A stretch of 64,000 nucleotides of DNA from Paenibacillus sp. GP183. Its GTDB lineage: Bacteria; Bacillota; Bacilli; Paenibacillales; NBRC-103111. The stretch covers positions 62,001-126,000 of the forward strand of contig NZ_FNSW01000001.1 in the NCBI RefSeq assembly GCF_900104695.1. Direction: 5' to 3'. The translations under genes and the position numbers were made by a program. The notes beneath the pieces were generated by a model that searched no databases, was not told the origin of the DNA, and worked only from the letters and a program-made list of their open reading frames with translations. Positions within the stretch are counted from its first letter, which is position 1; every line of letters starts with the position of its first letter. This document shows positions 26,037 through 34,632 of the stretch, in pieces.

Positions 26037-26083
26037 AGGGAAGTCAAAGCCAAAAGGGGTTACCCTTGGCTTTGACTTTCCCT
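26037..26083 (+). promoter_or_regulatory. Strong hairpin between dnaK and dnaJ
   Basis: Arms of about 20 bases at 26037-26058 and 26063-26083 pair nearly completely with a very short loop. No T-run follows, so it is more likely an mRNA-processing or stability element that lowers dnaJ relative to dnaK than a full terminator. Confidence 0.5.
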
Positions 26084-26111
26084 ATGTAGTCTTGAGCATG
26101 GGAGTGGAACA

Positions 26112-27233
26112 ATGAGTAAACGTGATTATTATGAGGTGTTGGGGGTAGGCAAGGGGGCATCCGCGGATGAGATCAAGAAAGCTTACCGAGGCATGGCTCG
26201 TCAATATCACCCAGACGTGAATAAAGCTCCTGACGCTGAAACGAAATTTAAAGAAGCGAAAGAAGCCTACGATGTTCTAAGCGACGACCAGAAAAAAGCC
26301 CAGTATGACCGTTTTGGCCACGTTGATCCGAACCAGGGAATGGGTGGCGGCGGCGCTGATTTTGGCGGCGGCTTTGGGGACTTGTTCGATATGTTTTTTG
26401 GCGGCGGCGGAAGCGGTGGCAGACGTAATCCGAATGCGCCGCAGCGCGGTAATGATCTGCAGTATACAATGACGATCGAGTTTAAGGAAGCGGTCTTCGG
26501 CAAAGAAACCGATATTCACATTCCGCGGACTGAAACCTGCGACAGGTGTGATGGATCTGGGGCGAAACCCGGAACCAAACCGGAAACCTGTTCCGTTTGT
26601 CATGGCAGCGGACAGCAGGAAGTGATTCAAAACACAGCATTCGGCCGCATTGTCAACCGTCGGGTTTGCTCGGCTTGTAATGGGCAGGGGCAAATCATCA
26701 AAGATAAATGCCCGACCTGCCACGGTGCAGGGAAAGTGAAGAAACAACGCACGATTCATGTTAAAATTCCGGCTGGTGTCGACGATGGCGCTCAGCTTCG
26801 TGTATCTGGAGAAGGTGAAGGCGGCACAAAGGGCGGCCCTTCAGGAGATTTGTATGTCGTCATTCGCGTTAAAGCTCATGAATTTTTCGAGCGCGAAGGT
26901 GATGATGTTTACTGTGAGGTGCCGTTAACCTTTGCCCAGGCTGCTCTGGGTGATGAAATCGAGATACCGACGCTTACGGAAAAAGTTAAGCTGAAGATCC
27001 CACCTGGCACTCAAACGGACACTTATTTCCGTCTCAAAGGAAAAGGAGTACCCCGGCTGCGCGGCCATGGACAGGGAGACCAGCATGTCAAGGTGGTCAT
27101 CGTAACTCCGACCAATATGACGGACGAGCAAAAAGATTTGCTTCGTCAATTCTCCAAGCTGAACGGAGAGGACACGCACGAGCAGCAGCAATCGATTTTT
27201 GAGCGTATGAAAAAAGCTTTCTTGGGTGATTAA
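26112..27233 (+). CDS. dnaJ: Chaperone protein DnaJ (Hsp40)
   Basis: Delivers substrates to DnaK and stimulates its ATPase. The 373 residues contain a J domain (1-70) with the HPD motif in [11 protein letters not shown], a Gly/Phe-rich stretch (about 75-105), four zinc repeats ([24 protein letters not shown] and CPTCHGAG) and the C-terminal substrate domains. The ATG follows GGAGTGG. It is the last gene of the heat-shock operon; a terminator follows 21 bases later. Confidence 0.98.
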   Translation: MSKRDYYEVLGVGKGASADEIKKAYRGMARQYHPDVNKAPDAETKFKEAKEAYDVLSDDQKKAQYDRFGHVDPNQGMGGGGADFGGGFGDLFDMFFGGGGSGGRRNPNAPQRGNDLQYTMTIEFKEAVFGKETDIHIPRTETCDRCDGSGAKPGTKPETCSVCHGSGQQEVIQNTAFGRIVNRRVCSACNGQGQIIKDKCPTCHGAGKVKKQRTIHVKIPAGVDDGAQLRVSGEGEGGTKGGPSGDLYVVIRVKAHEFFEREGDDVYCEVPLTFAQAALGDEIEIPTLTEKVKLKIPPGTQTDTYFRLKGKGVPRLRGHGQGDQHVKVVIVTPTNMTDEQKDLLRQFSKLNGEDTHEQQQSIFERMKKAFLGD

Positions 27234-27254
27234 GATTGGAACCGAACTGAACTG

Positions 27255-27290
27255 AGCACACTTTGCGAAAGCAGGGTGTGCTTTTTTTTC
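27255..27290 (+). terminator. Terminator after dnaJ
   Basis: AGCACAC...GTGTGCT hairpin with an inner TGC-GAAA-GC stem-loop, followed by eight or more T. Confidence 0.85.
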
Positions 27291-27346
27291 CTTCGATTCT
27301 GGTTTAATAAGACCATTTAAGGAGTAATCAACGAGGAGATGAGTTA

Positions 27347-27406
27347 GTGAACTTTGTCTTACTATTAGTAAGTCTGGTATCTCTAATCCTTGGAAGTAAA
27401 AAATAA
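27347..27406 (+). CDS. Possible 19-residue hydrophobic peptide
   Basis: GAGGAG at about 27333 is followed 8 bases later by GTG, and the frame reads VNFVLLLVSLVSLILGSKK then stop. A single membrane-spanning segment ending in lysines is the form of small membrane peptides and type I toxins. No antisense gene is evident. The remainder of 27291-27652 is AT-rich with short inverted repeats (such as GCGAATATAAGTTCGC near 27438) and no gene. Confidence 0.25.
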   Translation: MNFVLLLVSLVSLILGSKK

Positions 27407-27652
27407 AATGTGAGATAGTGAGCCAAAGTTCAGTAATAGCGAATATAAGTTCGCGAGTAAGGAGTTTTGCTTTACTAAATTGAAAACTGGGCAGATTTCA
27501 GGATAAATTAGGAGTTTGTCCTTACTTTTAGTGTGTTTTGACTCATTAATTTTCATTATGGCAAATAGGGAAAGGTTATACATCTCAGGTGGGAATGAGT
27601 GGGCTCCATTGTGAGAACAATAGGGGTAGATCAAGCCCGAGGAGGAAATTAC

Positions 27653-27799
27653 ATGACATCGAACCAAAAGAAAGAAGAGCGCAAGCTGCCCATTGCCAAA
27701 AATGAGCAGGTGGAATTCTCGTCAGAAGCAGCAGACGTTGATGATATCGAAGCGGTGATCCGGGCAGATGAAGCGGATAACCGTCAGGAGAATTCATAG
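27653..27799 (+). CDS. YfhD-family small protein
   Basis: 48 residues, acidic and predicted disordered, with VEFSSEAADVDDIEAVIRAD then EADNRQ. This follows the pattern VEFSxExADxxDxEAxxRAxxADxRQ of the Bacillus YfhD family, small proteins of unknown function in spore formers. The ATG at 27653 is set by GAGGAGGAAAT; an in-frame upstream ATG lacks a site. It lies 12 bases before the next gene, so the two form a unit. Confidence 0.65.
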   Translation: MTSNQKKEERKLPIAKNEQVEFSSEAADVDDIEAVIRADEADNRQENS

Positions 27800-27811
27800 G
27801 AGGACAATCAA

Positions 27812-28192
27812 ATGGCAGAGAAAGGCATTCTTGCTAGTTTCAACGATCCGGCAAAAGCGGAAGCTATTGCTTCCAAGCTTAAAGCCCTGCGAGCCGTCGA
27901 TGTTCAGATAGACCGTATCAGTCGCTTCCCGGAAGAGATTGTAGAAGATACGCCATTTACGCCCACTGACAGGATAAACAGTTTGGCTGCGCTAAACCAG
28001 AATGCCAGTATTCCCAGAATTGATGCTGGAATTCTCGTTTCCGCAGATTCTGCCGCAAGCGGACTAAGTGATGGTGTAAGCGGGCCGGTAGCAGGGGTAA
28101 CCGGAAAGGATATTTTACTTTCAGCAGTCGTCGACGAATCGATTTATGAGCAGGCGCTTCGCGTGATCCAAGATGGCGGCGGGGAGATTTAG
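27812..28192 (+). CDS. Conserved small protein of unknown function
   Basis: 126 residues. The first 40 (GILASFNDPAKAEAIASKLK) and the last 30 (ILLSAVVDESIYEQALRVIQ then DGGGEI) look like the two halves of a ferredoxin-like alpha/beta domain, similar in outline to stress-protein domains that pair a helix with SKLKAL-type segments. A glycine/serine-rich loop (about 82-98) lies between. AGGAGG precedes the ATG. No signal peptide or catalytic motif is visible. It forms a unit with the YfhD-like gene and ends in a terminator interrupted by an insertion sequence. Confidence 0.6.
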   Translation: MAEKGILASFNDPAKAEAIASKLKALRAVDVQIDRISRFPEEIVEDTPFTPTDRINSLAALNQNASIPRIDAGILVSADSAASGLSDGVSGPVAGVTGKDILLSAVVDESIYEQALRVIQDGGGEI

Positions 28193-28294
28193 CAAGTGGA
28201 TGACCTCTGAGATTCAATAATTAACGATGATGACGAATGGGTTGGGGATGGCAACGAATATTTGACTTAGAGATAATCGCGTAAGTTCCAAAAA

Positions 28295-28345
28295 GCATCT
28301 GCTGACCTGGCTGCCTTGAGGCCCTGGTTGACAGATGTTTTTTTT
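28295..28345 (+). terminator. Terminator whose T-tract is an IS target site
   Basis: Hairpin CATCTG...CAGATG with further pairing inside (28295-28337), then eight T (28338-28345). The insertion sequence begins at 28346, and the same eight T reappear at 30111-30118 on its far side. Confidence 0.75.
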
Positions 28346-28359
28346 CTACGACGGCACAA

Positions 28360-28941
28360 TCAACAAACTAACACTTGATCCCATTGATTCTCCAGTTGTT
28401 GCAGAAAATTGTGGGGATTGCGATTAAACCGTCTTCGTTGAACGCTTTCGGATAGTCGTTCGCTCCATTGTGCTTTGCGCTTTGTATAGGTTTCATAGCT
28501 CACGGTTCGTAAACGGGCGACGACGTGCTTCTGACGAAGCGCATCATCAACAAGTACAATCATTTCTCCGTTACGTATGATGTAACTATTCCAATTCCGA
28601 AGACCTGTGATCCGACGATGGCAAGATTTCGTCCGCCGAAAAAATTGCTCCAGATCGTTGTTCGTTCGCGGGAGGTAATAATGGTCGTAGCAGGTAAACA
28701 ACCCTTTCCAGAACCCGCGAGAGTAGCGGATCACATTGTCGACCATGGGAGCATCGGTCTCGTCGGAATACGTCTGTTTGAGCCAGTTCAGCACATGAGT
28801 CATTTCCCATTCAGCCGTTTCGCTGGTCTTGTCTACTTCCGGCTCCAACGCCGCCGCTATATGTGAAATCGGCTTTGCCCAGCGACATACGGTTTCATAA
28901 AGGACCCCAAGTTCGTCTAGTTTACTGAAAATTCTGACCAT
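28360..28941 (-). CDS. IS transposase, C-terminal part (second frame)
   Basis: 193 residues continuing the transposase of the neighbouring frame. It begins in meaning at about EPHLLQ/GMVRIFSKLDELG and contains RTNNDLEQFFRRTKSCHRRI, where the Glu is the probable third catalytic residue of the DDE triad. No ribosome binding site precedes it, so it is made only if the A-run at 28973-28979 (minus strand AAAAAAA) is slipped from seven to six A during transcription or translation. Otherwise it is a dead fragment. Confidence 0.7.
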   Translation of the reverse strand: MVRIFSKLDELGVLYETVCRWAKPISHIAAALEPEVDKTSETAEWEMTHVLNWLKQTYSDETDAPMVDNVIRYSRGFWKGLFTCYDHYYLPRTNNDLEQFFRRTKSCHRRITGLRNWNSYIIRNGEMIVLVDDALRQKHVVARLRTVSYETYTKRKAQWSERLSESVQRRRFNRNPHNFLQQLENQWDQVLVC

Positions 28942-30034
28942 ACCCTGAAGAAGATGAGGCTCTTTTTTTAGTCAAGCATCGCTGTAGCGACGCCTGTATG
29001 GCCTGGGCTCGTTCATAGATCAGCATACCGGGCAAATCAAGTGGTGGTTCGCCATCTTCCAGGAGTAAAGCGCGCACTGCAGCGGCATAACCCTTTGCCA
29101 CCTGGACCTCCTTGTACGAGGGCGCTTCTGGTGCATCGCTCAATGCAAGGGGACTCGCTTTTGCGCTTGCCTGTGCTTCCGTGATTGCTTTTTTCTCGGT
29201 TTGCTCGATTTTTCGCTCTATATCCCGCAGGCCGCGCATGCTCTTTTTCAGTTCCATTTTGAGTTTGCGATCGGCATCCACAACAGGCTTTGCGATGTCT
29301 TTCAGATAATGATATTGGCAGTACTGATACGGTACATCAGGCAAGAGCGATTCGAAAGCCTGCCGGATGGAAACCTGCCCGTCGCTGACAATCCCTACGA
29401 TGGGATAACCCAGTTCAATAATCGGATCGATAAGTGTCCGTAATTCGGCGGCGGCTCCGCTCTTCATGTTCTGAGCCGCTAGAATCGTGCCGCTAAATAC
29501 TTCTCGGATGACGTATAACATCTCGTTTCCTTTTTCGGGTTGGACGCCATCCATGGAAAGGATGATGCCGCCATTCTGTGCTGTGGTTTCCGCCAAGATT
29601 TGTTTGACGTAATCGTCAAGGCTTGCAGCTAGCAGTGTTTGATACCGTTCATATAAGGTTTGTGCGTATCTTTCACTCGTCACTATACCGCGCTCATTTA
29701 GCGTATCCGCAATCTCCTTGCAGGTGCGATGCTGTTTGAAGCGCAGTTCGCCGACGAGACAGAGCACATCGTAACTGTATGAGGAGTGCTTCATACTCAG
29801 CGCTTCCGCTTCAGCTGATTTGTACGTGACACCAGCGTGCGGACAGTCTACGTTGGGACAGGCATAAGCCATGCTCCAAGCGTGAATGACGCCGCTGAGT
29901 GTTGAAATTTTCTTGTTCCATGCAGTGTGGGAACGCTTTAATCTGATCCCGCAATGCGGGCAGTTTTTCATTTCGGGTCTGAAGTAAATTTTCGGCGCGG
30001 CGCCGAGGCGATTTTTCGAAAGCAAAAGGGTCAA
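28922..30034 (-). CDS. IS transposase, N-terminal part (first frame)
   Basis: 370 residues. An N-terminal zinc ribbon (NCPHCGIRLKRSH with CPNVDCPHAG), a helix-turn-helix-like region (KQHRTCKEIADTLNERGI), and the RNase H core with Asp in IILSMDGVQPEKGN and Asp in VGIVSDGQVSIRQAF, then YQYCQYHYLKDI, a C-x2-H pair seen in MULE-like enzymes. It ends LTKK/RASSSSGYGQNFQ, where the frame breaks at seven A; the true continuation is one base away. The start is TTG near 30034 or 30025, behind TAGGAG. Confidence 0.75.
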   Translation of the reverse strand: MTLLLSKNRLGAAPKIYFRPEMKNCPHCGIRLKRSHTAWNKKISTLSGVIHAWSMAYACPNVDCPHAGVTYKSAEAEALSMKHSSYSYDVLCLVGELRFKQHRTCKEIADTLNERGIVTSERYAQTLYERYQTLLAASLDDYVKQILAETTAQNGGIILSMDGVQPEKGNEMLYVIREVFSGTILAAQNMKSGAAAELRTLIDPIIELGYPIVGIVSDGQVSIRQAFESLLPDVPYQYCQYHYLKDIAKPVVDADRKLKMELKKSMRGLRDIERKIEQTEKKAITEAQASAKASPLALSDAPEAPSYKEVQVAKGYAAAVRALLLEDGEPPLDLPGMLIYERAQAIQASLQRCLTKKRASSSSGYGQNFQ

Positions 30035-30231
30035 CTCCTACAAAAATTGTTGTCCCTTATGTATTCGACAAAAGAAAGGAAAATCCTGTTTGTTAATTGT
30101 GCTATCGTAGTTTTTTTTGCCGGACCTGATTTTACCCACAAAGAGAAGTATAGTACAATAGGCTTTGTGCGATTGCATAGTAACTGGTAAAAGCAGTTTG
30201 CCGCTGCAAACGACTGGAGGAAGATAACGCG

Positions 30232-31206
30232 ATGCGTTGGCATGAAATAACCGTACATACAACTGAGGAAGCAATCGAAATGATCTCTAATTTCATTCAT
30301 GAGCTGGGAGCCGGAGGCGTTTCAATTGAGGAATCAGGCACTTTGAATAAAAAGCGGGATACATCCCTGGGTCAATGGTATGAGCTGCCGATCAATGATA
30401 TACCCGAAGGGCGAGCTGTCATAAAGGGATATTTTTCCGAAGGCAGTGATCTGCATACGATCATGGATCATCTCCAAGCATCTGTCGTTCAATTAAGCGA
30501 GTACGATATCGACACAGGAAACCCGACTTATGAGCTTAAAGAAGTAGATGATGAGGACTGGGCGAACGCTTGGAAGCAGTATTTTAAACCGATCCGCATT
30601 TCCGAGCGACTGACAATTAAGCCGACGTGGGAGGAATACACGCCTACAGCCGGCGAGTTGATCCTGGAATTGGATCCCGGTATGGCTTTTGGTACGGGAA
30701 CGCATGCAACAACATCCCTTTGTTTACGTACATTGGAAAAGGTTGTTCAGCCGGGTGATGATGTGATTGATGTTGGAACAGGTTCAGGCATTCTTGCCAT
30801 AGCTGCTGCCAAGCTCGGAGCGAACCATGTGTTAGCTTTGGACCTCGACCCCGTAGCCATATCAAGCTCAATGGAAAATGTAAGATTAAACGGACAAGAG
30901 CAGCAGGTTACAATTAAGCTAAGCGATTTGCTTGGTGTCCTCAATGCGAGTGAGACGGGAGCAAACTCTGAGTTTGGAATTTCGATCCCTGTACAGGTCG
31001 TGGTAGCAAATATTTTGGCCGATATCATCATCATGTTCGTTGAAGATGTTTATGAGGTGCTCAAAACGGGCGGCTACTATCTAGCATCCGGAATTATTAC
31101 CAGTAAGGAAGCAGATGTAGAAAAAGCGCTGTTAGCGGCCGGATTCACGATCATAGACAAGAGCTATGATTCGGATTGGGTTGTGATCATAGCCAGAAAG
31201 CTGTAG
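30232..31206 (+). CDS. prmA: Ribosomal protein L11 methyltransferase PrmA
   Basis: Trimethylates ribosomal protein L11 with SAM. The 324 residues have the N-terminal substrate-recruiting domain (MRWHEITVHTTEEAIEMISN) and a class I SAM fold: LDPGMAFGTGTHATTSLCL, DVGTGSGILAIAAAKLGA, VLALDLDPVA and VVVANILADII. GGAGGAAG precedes the ATG. In Bacillus it follows dnaJ directly; here two small genes and an IS intervene. Confidence 0.95.
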   Translation: MRWHEITVHTTEEAIEMISNFIHELGAGGVSIEESGTLNKKRDTSLGQWYELPINDIPEGRAVIKGYFSEGSDLHTIMDHLQASVVQLSEYDIDTGNPTYELKEVDDEDWANAWKQYFKPIRISERLTIKPTWEEYTPTAGELILELDPGMAFGTGTHATTSLCLRTLEKVVQPGDDVIDVGTGSGILAIAAAKLGANHVLALDLDPVAISSSMENVRLNGQEQQVTIKLSDLLGVLNASETGANSEFGISIPVQVVVANILADIIIMFVEDVYEVLKTGGYYLASGIITSKEADVEKALLAAGFTIIDKSYDSDWVVIIARKL

Positions 31207-31216
31207 GTGACGCTCA

Positions 31217-31894
31217 TTGAGTGGACTATTATTTTATGATTGGAACATTCTTCCCTTTTATATTCTTGTATTGATTATTTCACTTACCCTTCATGAATTC
31301 GCCCATGCGTACAGCGCTTATAAATTTGGAGATCCCACAGCTGAACAAATGGGCAGAGTCACTTTGAATCCGATGGTTCATTTGGATCTTTTCGGAACCA
31401 TCTTGCTGCTGATTGCCGGATTCGGTTGGGCAAAGCCTGTACCCGTAAATCGCGGAAATTTCAAAAATCCAAGATTGATGGGGATCGTCGTATCAGCGGC
31501 CGGACCTGTAAGCAACTTGATTTTGGCCTTTATCAGTGTATTCTTCATCTGCCTGATTAATTATTCGGGATCGTTGACTCACATGACCCATGGAAGTCAG
31601 GAAGCGATCCAGATCTTTCTCGGACTTCTTCTTCGCACAAATTTAATGTTGTTTATATTCAATTTAATCCCCATTCCGCCGTTGGACGGTTATCGGATTC
31701 TGCAGGACATTCTGCCATTTAGAGCCAGTCTAAGCCTGCAAAAATTTGAGCAGTACGCAGCCTTGGCTTTTTTGTTGATTGTCTTTCTGCCGCCGCTGCG
31801 AAAGGTAACTCTGGACCCTCTTTTCGGATTGGGCGTCCATATCGTAGAGCTATTCAACATTCCTATGAGATGGATTTTTGGATTCGGAGTATAA
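31217..31894 (+). CDS. Site-2 protease family (M50) membrane metalloprotease
   Basis: 225 residues with about five transmembrane helices. The zinc site is H26-E27-F-A-H30 (LTLHEFAHAYSAYKFGDPTA), and the third ligand Asp is in IPPLDGYRIL. GRVTLNPMVHLD and AAGPVSNLILAF are family signatures of the short bacterial S2P-like proteases. The substrate is unknown. The start is TTG, with AGGTGA about 6 bases upstream, 10 bases after prmA. Confidence 0.88.
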   Translation: MSGLLFYDWNILPFYILVLIISLTLHEFAHAYSAYKFGDPTAEQMGRVTLNPMVHLDLFGTILLLIAGFGWAKPVPVNRGNFKNPRLMGIVVSAAGPVSNLILAFISVFFICLINYSGSLTHMTHGSQEAIQIFLGLLLRTNLMLFIFNLIPIPPLDGYRILQDILPFRASLSLQKFEQYAALAFLLIVFLPPLRKVTLDPLFGLGVHIVELFNIPMRWIFGFGV

Positions 31895-32003
31895 AGGAGT
31901 TCCAGTTGCTGGACAGGGTAGCTTTTCACCGATTTTAGAGGTATGATGAAATGTGCAAGATTTATAGTAAATTGCTTAAATTGATTTTAGAGGGGCATGC
32001 CGC

Positions 32004-32759
32004 ATGCAGCGTTATTTTTTACGTCCCGACCAGTTTCAGGGTCAAATCGTGACCATCGAAGGCGATGACGCACACCACCTGCAAAGAGTGATGCGAGCGG
32101 AAGTCGGAGATGAAGTGATCTGCAGCAATGGCAAGGATCGCGAAGCAAGGGTACGCATTACATCTTTGGACAAAAGCTCGATAACGGGAGAAGCCGTTGA
32201 AGAACTTCCGATGAATGCGGAGCCGGCAGTTAAAGTATGGATCGCACAGAGCTTGCCCAAGGGCGATAAGATGGAAATTGTGATTCAAAAAGGGACCGAG
32301 ATCGGGGCAGCCCGGTTTCTTCCTTTTTTATCGGAAAGAACAGTTGTGCAGTATGATGCCAAGAAGGAAGCGAAACGCACGGAGCGCTGGCAGAAAATAG
32401 CCAAGGAAGCCGCCGAGCAAGCGCACCGCAACCGGGTGCCGGAGGTCGAATCGGTGCTCTCCTGGAAGCAGTTGCTGAGGCAAGCTGATCAAGTGGATGC
32501 AGCCTGGATTTGTTACGAGAAGGAAGACGGCAAGCAGCTGAGAACGGCGATACAGGAAGCTTTGGAAACTGAAAAAGCAATGAGCTTTTTATTTGCTGTA
32601 GGTCCGGAAGGCGGCTTTACGGAGCAGGAAATTCAGCAAGCTGAAGCGGCCGGATTTATATCCGTGTCCTTAGGAAAACGAATATTACGCACAGAAACCG
32701 CCGCCATGGTGGGATTGACGTGTCTTTTATATGAAACCGGAGAAATGGGGGGCAGCTAG
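32004..32759 (+). CDS. rsmE: 16S rRNA (uracil-1498-N3)-methyltransferase RsmE
   Basis: Methylates U1498 of 16S rRNA. 251 residues: an N-terminal PUA-like domain (MQRYFLRPDQFQGQIVTIEG, DDAHHLQRVMRAEVGD) and a SPOUT trefoil-knot domain with QKGTEIGAARFLPF, FAVGPEGGFTEQEI and LGKRILRTETAAMVGL. It is followed immediately by mtaB, whose ATG lies one base after its stop. Confidence 0.95.
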   Translation: MQRYFLRPDQFQGQIVTIEGDDAHHLQRVMRAEVGDEVICSNGKDREARVRITSLDKSSITGEAVEELPMNAEPAVKVWIAQSLPKGDKMEIVIQKGTEIGAARFLPFLSERTVVQYDAKKEAKRTERWQKIAKEAAEQAHRNRVPEVESVLSWKQLLRQADQVDAAWICYEKEDGKQLRTAIQEALETEKAMSFLFAVGPEGGFTEQEIQQAEAAGFISVSLGKRILRTETAAMVGLTCLLYETGEMGGS

Positions 32760-32760
32760 G

Positions 32761-34122
32761 ATGCCAACAATAGGATTTCACACGCTGGGTTGTAAAGTGA
32801 ATTTTTATGATACGGAGGCCATCTGGCAGCTATTTAAGAATGAAGGGTATGAACAGGTGGATTTTGAGCAGACCGCCGACATTTATGTAATCAATACGTG
32901 CACGGTTACGAATACAGGCGACAAAAAAAGCCGCCAAATGATCCGCCGAGCCATACGCCGCAATCCTGAAGCGATTGTAGCCGTTACTGGATGTTACGCG
33001 CAAACTTCACCTGCGGAAATTATGGCTATACCCGGTGTGGACCTGGTGATCGGAACACAGGATCGGGACAAGATTATTCCGCTTATAAAACAATTTGAAC
33101 AGGAGCGCCAGCCGATTAACGCCGTGCGCAACATTATGAAGACACGCCAATTTGAGGAGCTGGATGTGCCTGATTTTGCTGATCATACGAGAGCTTTTCT
33201 GAAAATACAGGAGGGCTGCAATAACTTTTGCACCTTTTGTATCATCCCGTGGTCCCGCGGTCTTATGCGCAGTCGGGATCCAGAAAGCGTCATTGGGCAA
33301 GCTCAGGGGCTTGTCCATGCGGGCTATCAGGAGATCGTCTTGACCGGCATTCATACCGGCGGCTATGGCGAAGATATCGAAGATTATAACTTTGCCCGCT
33401 TGCTGAGGGATTTGGATAAGGTGGAGGGCCTGAAGCGGATTCGCATCAGCTCGATTGAAGCCAGCCAGATTACCGATGAGGTGCTGGAAGTGCTGAACAG
33501 CTCGGATAAATTTTGCCGTCATCTGCATATACCACTGCAGGCGGGCGATGATGAAGTGCTCGCGCGGATGCGGAGGAAATATACGACAGCTGAATTCGCA
33601 AGCAAAATCGAGAAGATTCATGCGATTATGCCGGGTGTCGCGATCACCACCGATGTGATTGTCGGGTTCCCGGGTGAAACCGAAGAAATGTTCCGGGCCG
33701 GCTACAGCTTCATGGAGCAGATGAAATTTTCGGAGATGCATGTATTCCCTTATTCCAAGCGAACAGGGACGCCTGCAGCCCGGATGCTGGATCAAGTGGA
33801 CGAGGAAATCAAAAACGCTCGCGTTCACGAATTGATCGATTTATCGGAAAAGATGCAGCTGACTTATGCTCAAAAGTTCGTTGGCCAGGTTCTGGAGGTT
33901 ATTCCGGAGGGGAATTTCAAAGGTGCGGATGAACTTGGAACGCTTATGGGTTACTCGGATAACTATTTGCAGCTTGTTTTTGAAGGGGACCGGAGTCAGA
34001 TCGGTGAAATTTGCCGAGTGAAGGTAATGGAAGCCGGCGTTAATGAAAACAAAGGCATTCAAGTGGAAGCAGCGGAAGCTGATGTAAATAAACACAAGGC
34101 CAGCCAAGCGGTCGTGGTATGA
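32761..34122 (+). CDS. mtaB: tRNA t6A37 methylthiotransferase MtaB
   Basis: Adds a methylthio group to t6A37 of tRNAs that read ANN codons. 453 residues: N-terminal MTTase domain with three cluster cysteines (TLGCKVN, INTCTVTN and VTGCYAQ), radical SAM motif CNNFCTFC (C-x3-C-x2-C), and a C-terminal TRAM domain. The tail after about residue 425 contains two related segments (AGVNENKGIQVEAAEADVNK), an unusual Asn/Lys-rich extension. The start at 32761 is chosen over an in-frame ATG inside rsmE. Confidence 0.94.
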   Translation: MPTIGFHTLGCKVNFYDTEAIWQLFKNEGYEQVDFEQTADIYVINTCTVTNTGDKKSRQMIRRAIRRNPEAIVAVTGCYAQTSPAEIMAIPGVDLVIGTQDRDKIIPLIKQFEQERQPINAVRNIMKTRQFEELDVPDFADHTRAFLKIQEGCNNFCTFCIIPWSRGLMRSRDPESVIGQAQGLVHAGYQEIVLTGIHTGGYGEDIEDYNFARLLRDLDKVEGLKRIRISSIEASQITDEVLEVLNSSDKFCRHLHIPLQAGDDEVLARMRRKYTTAEFASKIEKIHAIMPGVAITTDVIVGFPGETEEMFRAGYSFMEQMKFSEMHVFPYSKRTGTPAARMLDQVDEEIKNARVHELIDLSEKMQLTYAQKFVGQVLEVIPEGNFKGADELGTLMGYSDNYLQLVFEGDRSQIGEICRVKVMEAGVNENKGIQVEAAEADVNKHKASQAVVV

Positions 34123-34132
34123 GAAGCAGCAG

Positions 34133-34172
34133 GAATTTCATTCCGTCATCATGCGGAGTGAAATTCTTTGTT
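34133..34172 (+). terminator. Terminator after mtaB
   Basis: 13-bp stem (GAATTTCAnTCCG with its complement, 34133-34166) followed by a T-rich tract. Confidence 0.7.
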
Positions 34173-34200
34173 TCACCCTTAAAGGGAAGGAGCGAATGAT

Positions 34201-34629
34201 GTGAAGGAAATCTCGGCAGGCGGTGTCGTTTACTGCAAAAAGGATAATCAACTGCTTATCCAGATGATTCAAGACCGATATGGAAAAATGACGTTAGCTA
34301 AAGGTAAAATGGAGCCGGGAGAAACGATTGAACAGACGGCGCTGCGTGAAGTTTGGGAAGAGACGGGAATTACAGGCACCATCAAAGAGCCGATAGAAAT
34401 CATCAAGTATCAGTACAGCAAGTTAAATTCAGGGGTCATTGATAAAGAGGTGCACTATTATTTGATTGAAGCTGCCAGCGGTGAGCTGCAAGCACAAATT
34501 GAAGAAATTCGCGGGGTAGAATGGCTGAATCCCATAGATGCCTGGAAGCAGCAAAAGCTAGGCGGTTATCACAATAACCACAGTGTGCTGCTCAAAGCTT
34601 TAGACAAATTGGGAATTAAGGTGGAATAA
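34201..34629 (+). CDS. NUDIX hydrolase
   Basis: 142 residues. The Nudix box is complete: G-x5-E-x7-REVWEETGI, within AKGKMEPGETIEQTALREVW. Small Nudix enzymes of this type hydrolyse nucleoside diphosphate derivatives; the substrate is not predictable. The start is GTG behind GGAGCGAATGAT. Its stop is 3 bases before deoC, so the two are co-transcribed. Confidence 0.88.
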   Translation: MKEISAGGVVYCKKDNQLLIQMIQDRYGKMTLAKGKMEPGETIEQTALREVWEETGITGTIKEPIEIIKYQYSKLNSGVIDKEVHYYLIEAASGELQAQIEEIRGVEWLNPIDAWKQQKLGGYHNNHSVLLKALDKLGIKVE

Positions 34630-34632
34630 TCG

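Larger units (their letters stand above)
28346..30110 (-). mobile_element. Complete 1765-bp insertion sequence with 23-bp inverted repeats and 8-bp target duplication
   Basis: Ends at 28346-28368 and 30088-30110 (reading inwards, CTACGAyrGCACAAT-AACAAAC) match at 20 of 23 positions as inverted repeats. Both are flanked by TTTTTTTT, an 8-bp target duplication. The element carries one transposase gene split into two frames. The family is unassigned; an 8-bp duplication and a DDE enzyme with a CQYH motif recall MULE-like and related groups. Confidence 0.85.

Noticed and set aside
33007-33828. 273-codon minus-strand frame over mtaB
   Set aside because: Antisense shadow of a gene with all cluster-binding motifs.
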